Made by a program: the position numbers and the translations under genes | Notes under the pieces: generated by a model | The model's input: the letters and a program-made list of their open reading frames with translations, nothing else | The model's database searches: none | Told to the model about the DNA's origin: nothing | Source: Acidobacteriota bacterium | GTDB taxonomy: Bacteria; Acidobacteriota; Terriglobia; Terriglobales; Acidobacteriaceae | Assembly: GCA_021819255.1 (NCBI GenBank) | Contig: JAKART010000016.1 | Span: 1-13,629 of the forward strand | Length of the DNA: 13,629 nucleotides | Reading direction: 5' to 3' | In this document: positions 1-7,429 of the stretch, in pieces | How the letters are laid out: each line of letters starts with the position of its first letter | Numbering within the stretch: position 1 is the stretch's first letter

Positions 1-195
1 TCCGATCTCGCCGGGAGCCGTCGGCACCTACGTCTGGTGATGGCGGCCAAAAGGCGATCTCGGGCCAGGCCGGCGGAGGCCAGGTTGCGCAGCCGGCCTT
101 CCTGTTTTTCCATTGAGCATTGAGCCGCGCAGGCTTTGGCCTTTTTCTTTGCAATGAGCCCTCCCCGGCAGGCAAGCGTGCCGGGGATCCCGAGC
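1..195. other. Left-edge region, no callable gene
   Basis: All three plus-strand frames are open from the edge and close early: one ends at the TGA at 38-40 with last residues PISPGAVGTYVW, another at the TGA at 114-116, the third at the TGA at 121-123. Any of them could be the C-terminus of a gene lying mostly outside. On the minus strand an ATG at 113 opens a frame that runs off the edge (starting MEKQEGRLRNLASAGLA), but no Shine-Dalgarno precedes it. The sequence alone does not decide between these. From about 124 to 195 I see only the hairpin at 163-186. Confidence 0.4.
163..186 (-). terminator. Hairpin just downstream of the GH28 gene
   Basis: A perfect 8-bp stem (ccccggca / tgccgggg) with an 8-nt loop lies 10 bp past the GH28 stop codon. 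On the minus strand it is followed by AGGGCTCATTG, so there is no U-run as in a classical intrinsic terminator. It could still end the GH28 transcript or protect its 3' end. The functional call is inferred from position and stem only. Confidence 0.35.
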
Positions 196-1812
196 TCAGC
201 TTTGGGCTCCGTCCTTCACTCCCCGCACCCAGAGGGCGTCCACCTTGGCTGAGTCGTGCATCTCCAGGACTGGCGCTGCGGATGGTGTGCGGATGTGGAA
301 CAGATCCGCTCCATCTACATCCTGCATCAGGATCGCCGGACGAGCGTCTTCGGTCAGGGCGGAGATTTCGATCTCCGCAAGGCTCACGTTCTTCACATGG
401 CGCAGGTAAAAGCCCTGCGACGGCATCGGGCCGAACATGTTCGGCTCCGGATACCGATGCTCCTCTTCGGGCGGCGTGGTCGCCGCCTGGGCCGCCGTCC
501 CGCCGCCGCGATGCTGGATGTAGATGTTGTGCAGATGCAGATCCTCGATGGGGTAGCCGGGAACTCCGCTGATGATGCAGCCGTACTCGGACGATGCGTC
601 CGAACAGACGATGTTGCTGATGTTCACCCGGCGCAGGGCGCCAGTTTGGGTTGAGCCGGCAGGACCGCGCAGACGGCTGCCCAGGCGAAGGAAGAGCGGC
701 GCGGAGACGATGCCGCGCATGGTGATGTTGGTGACGGTGACATCCTCGAGATGAGCGCCGTCCACCGTCTCCAGCGCCAGACCCTGGCAGTGATCGAAGG
801 TGCAGTTCGAGATGGCGATGTTCTTGAATCCGCCGTTGGATTCGGTGCCCAGCTTGATCCGCCCGACCTGCGGAGCACGATGCGGAGCGGAGAGATCGAA
901 GTTCTTCCAGGCGCCGTCGATCATCGTCCCCAGTTGATAAGCGCCCGTCACATAGCAGTTGGAGATCTCCAGGTTCTCGGTAGCCCGCGGATAGCCCAGC
1001 GCATAGCTGCTCTTGAGCACGATGGCGTCATCCCAGGGCGAGTTGACGGCGCAGTTGACGATCCGGACATTTCGGCAGCAATCAATGTCCATGCCATCGC
1101 GGTTGGTGTCCATGGTCAAGCCGTCGATCAGCAGGTTGTCCACGCCCGTGGCCAGGATTCCAAACCAGCCGCCCTGCAGGATCTGGAAGTCACGCAGTTG
1201 CACATTGCGGCAGTTCTTCAGGCTGATGGACTTGTTCCCGACCCCTTCAACGCGCTGCTCCGCCGGTCGGCGGCTATGCGGATCATTGCTCCTCACCAGG
1301 CCGCGCCCCCAGATGCGCCCCGGCCCGGAGATGGAGAGATCATGCAGATCCTCACCCCAGATCAGGCTGTTTCGCCAGTGATTGTGGCCAAAGTCCTGAT
1401 ACGCCTCCCAGGGTTGAGCCGGACCGGGCGAATCGTAGCCGCCGGACTGCCCTGCCGGCAGCGGATCGGCGGCGATGATCACCGCGCCGTGATCCAGATA
1501 CAGCCCCACGTTGCTGCGGAGATGAATCGAATGGCAGAGGTACTGCCCGGCCCCGCAATAGACGGTTCCGCCGCCACGTTCAGCCGCAGCCTCAATGGCG
1601 CGGTTGATGGCCGGCGTATCCAGGCTGTGGCCGTCGCCGCGGGCGCCGAAGCTGCGCACGTCCAGCGCTCCGGCGGTTTGCCCAGAGGGCGCCGCAGCTC
1701 CGGCCGGGCTGGGCCCCTGACCCCAGGCGCGCGGCATGACGCCGCCCGCAGCGCTCAGCCCGACAAACTTCAAAAGGCCGCGGCGCATGTTTCCAGAAGG
1801 CTTCGGTTCCAT
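196..1812 (-). CDS. Exported GH28-family glycosidase (polygalacturonase/rhamnogalacturonase-like)
   Basis: Predicted 538-aa right-handed beta-helix glycosidase acting outside the cytoplasm on galacturonic-acid polymers such as pectin or rhamnogalacturonan. A Tat-type signal is visible near the N-terminus (residues 10-18, RRGLLKFVG, then a small-residue hydrophobic stretch to about AWG at 29-31). Residues 50-115 form the usual N-terminal segment (DVRSFGARGDG, GGGTVY). GH28 landmarks follow: NRDG at 237-240, DD at 261-262 (catalytic acids in the family), and RIK at 318-320 continuing into LGTESNGGF. The usual GHG motif between DD and RIK is not recognisable; the stretch there reads GTMIDG. The start at 1812 is chosen for the upstream GAGGAG and the compact Tat signal. 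ATG at 1851 (preceded by AGGTGGGTGG) and ATG at 1788 are alternatives. The frame stays open to 2118, but that extension runs through the promoter-like and palindromic region and looks non-coding. Exact substrate unknown. Confidence 0.87.
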   Translation of the reverse strand: MEPKPSGNMRRGLLKFVGLSAAGGVMPRAWGQGPSPAGAAAPSGQTAGALDVRSFGARGDGHSLDTPAINRAIEAAAERGGGTVYCGAGQYLCHSIHLRSNVGLYLDHGAVIIAADPLPAGQSGGYDSPGPAQPWEAYQDFGHNHWRNSLIWGEDLHDLSISGPGRIWGRGLVRSNDPHSRRPAEQRVEGVGNKSISLKNCRNVQLRDFQILQGGWFGILATGVDNLLIDGLTMDTNRDGMDIDCCRNVRIVNCAVNSPWDDAIVLKSSYALGYPRATENLEISNCYVTGAYQLGTMIDGAWKNFDLSAPHRAPQVGRIKLGTESNGGFKNIAISNCTFDHCQGLALETVDGAHLEDVTVTNITMRGIVSAPLFLRLGSRLRGPAGSTQTGALRRVNISNIVCSDASSEYGCIISGVPGYPIEDLHLHNIYIQHRGGGTAAQAATTPPEEEHRYPEPNMFGPMPSQGFYLRHVKNVSLAEIEISALTEDARPAILMQDVDGADLFHIRTPSAAPVLEMHDSAKVDALWVRGVKDGAQS

Positions 1813-1907
1813 GATCTCCTCGATGGTCTTACGAGTCTCGTTGGCCGCCATCCACCCACCTGATCTGCGGCTTGCCTGTCCGGCTCCACGTGGCTTCGCC
1901 AAAATGA

Positions 1908-1956
1908 AATATAGAACAAAGCAGACTTCCTTTGTCTGCCGCGACAAGTGTCTGCC
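1908..1956 (-). promoter_or_regulatory. Candidate GH28 promoter with repeated GCAGAC half-sites
   Basis: Reading the minus strand toward the GH28 gene, there is a -10-like TATATT (1913-1908), five of six to TATAAT. Immediately upstream lie GCAGAC half-sites: the direct repeat tgtctgcc at 1933-1940 and 1949-1956 (16-bp period) and an inverted partner gcagac at 1921-1926 facing gtctgc at 1934-1939. No good -35 hexamer sits 17 bp from the -10, which fits an activator-dependent or repressor-covered promoter. The predicted start near 1901 lies upstream of both the 1851 and 1812 start codons. The regulator is unknown. Confidence 0.35.
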
Positions 1957-2020
1957 GGGGCAAGCTTTGACCCGATGGATCCGAAGGGCGGCCCGGGAGA
2001 GCGGCTCGGCAGAGCCGAGT

Positions 2021-2148
2021 CGCCCTGGACCATTTTCCCTGAAGGTGTAAGCAAGGGGAACGACTCCTGTGGGCGTTTTCCTCAATGAAAACGCCACGGA
2101 ACGCCCGCTTCCGTACACCCATCATCAGGGAAAATGGTCTAGGGGGCG
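2021..2148. repeat. Palindromic MITE-like foldback element
   Basis: The outer arms are an exact 15-bp inverted repeat: gaccattttccctga (2028-2042) and tcagggaaaatggtc (2125-2139). With one mismatch and a small bulge the match extends outward (cgccctg at 2021-2027 against tagggggcg at 2140-2148). Inside, ggtgta (2044-2049) pairs with tacacc (2114-2119), and the centre is a 9-bp hairpin ggcgttttc (2072-2080) / gaaaacgcc (2087-2095) with a 6-nt loop. The whole stretch can fold on itself and encodes no plausible protein. It looks like a miniature inverted-repeat or REP-type element. I see no clear target-site duplication. The right arm contains the GH42 stop codon (2139-2141). Confidence 0.6.
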
Positions 2149-4277
2149 GCCGATGGCTGCGCGGGAGCCGATGGCTGCGCGGGCCGTTGCAGTACGGCGA
2201 CGGCAAAGCGTTGGAGGGTCACGGAGTGCTGGGATCCTCCGGCAAGCACATTCTGAAAGGCGGAGGGCAGGTTGACGGTCTGGGCGGCCTGGCCGAAGTT
2301 GATCAGAATCCAGACCTCATGACGCGCGTCGGAACGGATGGAAAGATCTACGCCCGGGGGAAGGGAGCCGAACTCCGGATGCACACCGGCTTCGGTCATC
2401 ATCCAGCTTGCGGCCTTGTTCAAGGTCGCGCCGTCCAGCTCCGCGCCGATGTAGGTGATGCTGCCCTGGCCCACCTTGCGGGTGATGGCCGCCGGCTGGT
2501 CATCCAGCCAGCCCAGGGGCGTCTTGCCGTAGCGCATCAGGACGTGGGTCTGCGGGCTGGATGTGGAGAGCAGCTCTGCCCACAGGTGAGAGTTCTCACC
2601 GCCCCACACTCCGGAGATCGGGATGGCGGTATCCAGTGCGTAGCACTGCTCCACCCGACCACCCAGCAGAGAGACCAGCGGGCCTGGCTGGCGCTCCGTC
2701 TGAAGGCCGTTGTCGACATTCTTCATCCCTGAACGCTGGGTGAGGACCAGGTGGCCTCCGTTGCGAACGTAGCTGATCAGGTTGGCCGCTTCCCGGTCCG
2801 TGATGAGGTTGAGTGCGGGGGCGATGACCAGCTTGTACTGGGAGAGATCGACGTCCGGGCTGACGATGTCCACCGAGTGCGCCAGGGCGCGGATGGCGCC
2901 GTAGTAGGAGACCATGGCATCAATCGGACTGAAGGCCTTGTTATGGCGCTGCCAGTTGATGGCCCAGTAGCTCTCATAGGAGTGCAGGATCGCCACCTGG
3001 GAGTGGACCGTGGTGCCGGAGAACGCCGGACCGGCCTTCGCAAACTCGCGGCCAACCTGGGCGACCTCGGAGTAAAGCGGGACCGGGGTGCCGTCGGGGC
3101 CGACCAGGGTGCCGTGGTACTCCTCCTGGCCATTCAAGGCCGAGCGCCACTGCCAGTAAGAGACGGCGTCGGCTCCGTGGCCAATGTCGAGCCATGCCAT
3201 GGCCCTCACCTCGCCCTTGTCCAGTGCATTGTTATCCGGAGACCAGTTGACGGATCCGGGCTGGGTCTCCATCACCCAGAAGTTCTTGCGCAGGAAACCG
3301 CGGGTCAGGTCATGCTCGGCTCCGTTATGTACGGGGTTGAGTTGGCCGGTGCCGACGTAGTCATCCCAGGAGGCCAGATCCAGATCGCGGCTGACGGTGT
3401 AAGCATCGTAGACATCCGCGAAGCCAATCATGTTCGTAGTGATGAACTGGCGCGAGTCAATGTTGGGACGCAGGGCGCGCAGTTGATTCGCCTGATAGCT
3501 GCGCCAGGTGTCGGAGACAAATCGCTTCCAGCTCAGCAACAGGCCGGGGTTGCCACGGTTGGTTTCGATGGGGATCTGGCTCCAGGCGGTGTAGGTCTGG
3601 CTCCAGTAGGCGGTGGTCCAGCGGGCGTTCAGGTTGTCCAGGGTCTGGTAACGGTGATGCAGCCAGTTTTGAAACTGTGCCTGGGCGATGGGTCCATAGG
3701 ACAGGGTCGCGTACTCATTGTCGATCTGCCAGCCGATCACATCCGGATCATGGCCAAAACGCCTCGCCTCCTGCAGCACCATTTGGTAGACCAGTTGGCG
3801 ATACAGTGGGTCAGCCCAGTTGAACTGCTGGCGGTTGCCGTGCTCGGCCCGGCGGCCGTCACTTTTGATGCGCAGCGTCTCGGGATACTTGGTGGTAAGC
3901 CAGGCGGGTGGAGCGGCGCTGGGCGTTCCGATCACCACCGCGATGTGGTGGCTCTCGGCAGCCCGGATGGCGCGATACATCCAGTCCAGATGATAGTCGC
4001 CTTCCGACGGCTCCAGTCTGGACCAGGCAAACTCGCCGATGCGGACAAAGCGGACGTGGGCCGCCTCCATCAGGTCCAGGTCAGCGTTCCAACGCGACTC
4101 CGGCCACTGCTCCGGGTACCAGGCCGCGCCCAGATACAGCGCCGGGGAGGAAGAAGCGGCCTCTGCCGGCGAAGAACCCGGCGCAGCAAGCCGCTCACCG
4201 GGCGCGCCGTTGGCCTGACGGAGGAGGAGCACCGCGGCAGCAAGACAAAGGGGCAGAGAAAGGCGGAAGATTTTCAT
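2139..4277 (-). CDS. Secreted GH42 beta-galactosidase
   Basis: A 712-aa retaining beta-galactosidase, likely acting in the periplasm or outside on beta-galactosides such as pectic galactan oligomers. An N-terminal signal peptide (residues 1 to about 24, hydrophobic core LPLCLAAAVLLL, possible cleavage after ANG) is followed by a Ser/Ala/Pro linker. The GH42 (beta/alpha)8 domain begins at about 46 with LGAAWYPEQWPESRW. NE at 187-188 (IGWQIDNEYA) is the predicted acid/base, and E337 (FWVMETQPGS) the predicted nucleophile. Residues from about 425 to 630 resemble the GH42 middle, glutamine-amidotransferase-like trimerisation domain, followed by a small C-terminal domain and a PAQPSA repeat tail. 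Start ATG 4277 has AGGA seven bases upstream. The stop lies within a palindromic element, so the last codons may be recent. It sits next to the co-oriented GH28 gene, which suggests plant cell-wall polysaccharide use. Confidence 0.92.
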   Translation of the reverse strand: MKIFRLSLPLCLAAAVLLLRQANGAPGERLAAPGSSPAEAASSSPALYLGAAWYPEQWPESRWNADLDLMEAAHVRFVRIGEFAWSRLEPSEGDYHLDWMYRAIRAAESHHIAVVIGTPSAAPPAWLTTKYPETLRIKSDGRRAEHGNRQQFNWADPLYRQLVYQMVLQEARRFGHDPDVIGWQIDNEYATLSYGPIAQAQFQNWLHHRYQTLDNLNARWTTAYWSQTYTAWSQIPIETNRGNPGLLLSWKRFVSDTWRSYQANQLRALRPNIDSRQFITTNMIGFADVYDAYTVSRDLDLASWDDYVGTGQLNPVHNGAEHDLTRGFLRKNFWVMETQPGSVNWSPDNNALDKGEVRAMAWLDIGHGADAVSYWQWRSALNGQEEYHGTLVGPDGTPVPLYSEVAQVGREFAKAGPAFSGTTVHSQVAILHSYESYWAINWQRHNKAFSPIDAMVSYYGAIRALAHSVDIVSPDVDLSQYKLVIAPALNLITDREAANLISYVRNGGHLVLTQRSGMKNVDNGLQTERQPGPLVSLLGGRVEQCYALDTAIPISGVWGGENSHLWAELLSTSSPQTHVLMRYGKTPLGWLDDQPAAITRKVGQGSITYIGAELDGATLNKAASWMMTEAGVHPEFGSLPPGVDLSIRSDARHEVWILINFGQAAQTVNLPSAFQNVLAGGSQHSVTLQRFAVAVLQRPAQPSAPAQPSAAP
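2149..2184. repeat. 18-bp tandem duplication in the GH42 3' end
   Basis: Two adjacent copies of an 18-bp unit (gccgatggctgcgcggg plus one variable base) at 2149-2166 and 2167-2184 encode the repeated PAQPSA at the C-terminus of the beta-galactosidase. The repeat abuts the palindromic element, so the end of the gene may have been remodelled by slippage or insertion. Confidence 0.7.
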
Positions 4278-4310
4278 AGAAAGATCCTACGCGATTCTCA
4301 AAGTGTTTTT

Positions 4311-4390
4311 AGAGGAAGACCAGATGGCTTGAAGGAAGGCCAGACGGCTTGGAAGAAGACCCGCCGGCTTGAAGGAAGACCAGATGGCGT
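4311..4390. repeat. Four tandem 20-bp repeats upstream of GH42
   Basis: Four consecutive units of exactly 20 bp with consensus gaaggaagaccagatggctt lie at 4311-4330, 4331-4350, 4351-4370 and 4371-4390. The third is the most diverged (cccgccgg in place of ccagatgg). They end 33 bp before the GH42 start codon, so they lie in its promoter or 5' leader. The period is not a multiple of three and no gene spans them, so they are not coding repeats. A period close to two helical turns would place each unit on the same DNA face, as in an operator array, but slippage alone can also give such repeats. Confidence 0.8.
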
Positions 4391-4417
4391 CAGTTCGCCT
4401 GTCTGGAGAAGGTCAGA

Positions 4418-4488
4418 GGTTGCCGGCCGGCTTTGGCCCGGCCCGCCGGCCGAACCGCTGTTGTGGCGCAGCTTGCGCCCTCGCCACA
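4418..4488. other. Cluster of strong hairpins between rpoD and GH42
   Basis: A 12-bp stem with a 2-nt bulge pairs 4418-4431 with 4445-4456 (ends ggtt / aacc, 13-nt loop, GC-rich middle). A second hairpin pairs tgtggcg (4462-4468) with cgccaca (4482-4488); ggcgca / tgcgcc inside it is an alternative fold. These lie between the rpoD terminator and the 20-bp repeats and belong to no reading frame I trust. They could be extra termination or processing structures, or a small structured RNA. No family recognised. Confidence 0.45.
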
Positions 4489-4503
4489 CAGAACCTTTCA
4501 AAC

Positions 4504-4535
4504 CAAGAGGGCGCCCCGCCAGGGACGCCCTCTTG
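4504..4535 (-). terminator. Intrinsic terminator of rpoD
   Basis: A perfect 10-bp stem, caagagggcg (4504-4513) and cgccctcttg (4526-4535), with a 12-nt loop starts 27 bp past the rpoD stop. On the minus strand it is followed by GTTTGAAAGG, only moderately U-rich. Position and stem length support Rho-independent termination of rpoD. Confidence 0.7.
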
Positions 4536-4562
4536 CATCGAGCTTGCCGCGCCTGCTTCCGT

Positions 4563-6278
<1,716 letters not shown>

Positions 6279-6548
6279 TGAGGCGCTCCTGTCAAGAAGG
6301 CTCGCGCAGGACGGAGCCTCCTGATCAATTGCGGGGAAATGACTTGCGGCCTTCCATGGGTGCGCGCAGACCGAGATCTCCCCGGGTTGTATCGGGATTG
6401 CCGGAACGAGGTTGCGGTCAAGGCCGCGGGCGCAGGCGGAAGTCCTTCAGGATGAGGCTTCGGCGACTCAGGGGCGCGCACGTCTCCAGCGTTCTTATGT
6501 TACCACAATTCTAAGACGTTGCCGGCGAGGAAAAAGATGCCGGTAAGC
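6279..6548 (-). promoter_or_regulatory. rpoD upstream region
   Basis: This 270-bp gap between the GNAT stop and rpoD should hold the rpoD promoter. On the minus strand the best -10-like boxes are TAGAAT (6513-6508) and TAACAT (6502-6497), both without a convincing -35 at normal spacing. A TTGACC hexamer occurs further in, but no -10 follows at 16-18 bp. An AGGAGG at 6317-6322 has no start codon at useful distance. The rpoD Shine-Dalgarno is AGGAG at 6290-6286. The exact promoter is not resolved. Confidence 0.25.
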
Positions 6549-7133
6549 CTAAAGTTGCCTGGCAAAGATCAAATCGCTGCACTGCAGGCTACCCACCTGG
6601 AAGAGTCGCGTCCCCACCTCTCGAAAGCCGTTGCGGCGGTAAAACGCTATGGCCCGGGAGTTGCCCGCATGTGTACCCAGCAACAAGCGGCTGCCGCCCA
6701 GAGCTCGGGCGTCAGCCAGGGCCGCATCCAGCAGCGCCGGGGCGGGACGAAGGTTGGCGATGATCCGGCCCGCGGCGTCCAGCACCGGAGCCAGGCGAAA
6801 GCGCGAGAACAGATAGATACGCTTCAGCTCCACATCCGTGGGCAAGACGGGGAATGACGGCAACTCCGGGGAGCAGATCAAAACGTAGCCCACCACCGAG
6901 CCCGGCTGGTCCGGGCAGCCAACCGCCGGACCCGTGACGGCCAGCGTCACCCGCGCGCCGGGCTCGGCCAGGTAGCGCGCGTACACCTCCGCCGCATGGT
7001 GCTTCCGGGTATGGGCCACGATGTCGGGGCCGGGCAACATCCAGGTAAAGGCCTCCAGAAAGGTGGCCGCTCCGGTGAGCGCCAAGGCCGGGGCGTCTTC
7101 GGCCGTCGCCCGGCGCAGGGTAATCGTCTCCAT
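6549..7133 (-). CDS. GNAT-family N-acetyltransferase with disrupted acetyl-CoA loop
   Basis: A 194-aa GNAT fold protein; acceptor substrate unknown. The N-terminus (METITLRRATAEDAPALA) is typical of the family. VELKRIYLFSRF at 101-112 is the beta-4 strand leading into motif A, and NSRAIAFYRRNGFREVGT at 158-175 is motif B. Motif A itself, normally Q/R-x-x-G-x-G/A directly after that strand, is missing in frame. In its place stands RLAPVLDAAGRIIANLRPAP, about 13 residues longer than usual before the helix ALLDAALADARALG. The other minus-strand frame encodes GSGAGR at 6792-6775, just where the motif is expected. The gene may carry compensating frameshifts or an insertion and could be impaired. 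Start ATG 7133 is chosen on family length; its GAGGGG is very close. A TTG at 7214 with AGGA upstream would add 27 residues unlike the family. Confidence 0.75.
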   Translation of the reverse strand: METITLRRATAEDAPALALTGAATFLEAFTWMLPGPDIVAHTRKHHAAEVYARYLAEPGARVTLAVTGPAVGCPDQPGSVVGYVLICSPELPSFPVLPTDVELKRIYLFSRFRLAPVLDAAGRIIANLRPAPALLDAALADARALGGSRLLLGTHAGNSRAIAFYRRNGFREVGTRLFQVGSLQCSDLIFARQL

Positions 7134-7195
7134 CCCCTCGGCGGCGAAGCGCCGCACTGCCGAGGGTGCAGAGGCGCCGGAGATGGATTCTTCTG

Positions 7196-7225
7196 GCAAG
7201 AACGATCCTCGCAAGAAAGATCCTA
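7196..7225. repeat. 15-bp tandem repeat between GNAT and photolyase
   Basis: Two adjacent 15-bp units, gcaagaacgatcctc (7196-7210) and gcaagaaagatccta (7211-7225), differ at two positions. They lie in the 296-bp divergent intergenic region (7134-7429) upstream of both the GNAT and photolyase genes. Apart from this repeat I see no convincing promoter there. A regulatory role is possible but unsupported. Confidence 0.5.
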
Positions 7226-7429
7226 GCCCAATCTTTGCTTGGATGGATATCCCCGCTCAGAACTCGCCGCTGCGCTCGGCTTCCGCTCCGCCCCACCCTG
7301 TCGAGGCGCGCAAGATCGCTTGGCCCGCCCTCCATCCCCGGCCTTGCGCTTTCTACGCCTGTGGAGGATGGTTTCGGCCCGACTCAGCCCTTGAGGTAGC
7401 TTGGAAGAAGTGGAAGAACGGAGAGACCC

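Noticed and set aside
1852..2118. N-terminal extension of the GH28 frame up to 2118
   Set aside because: It would place a Tat signal more than 100 residues inside the protein and run through the promoter-like region and half of the palindromic element.
7300..7429. Photolyase promoter TTGCGC-17-GATGGT
   Set aside because: Only three of six bases match the -10 consensus; such matches are common by chance.
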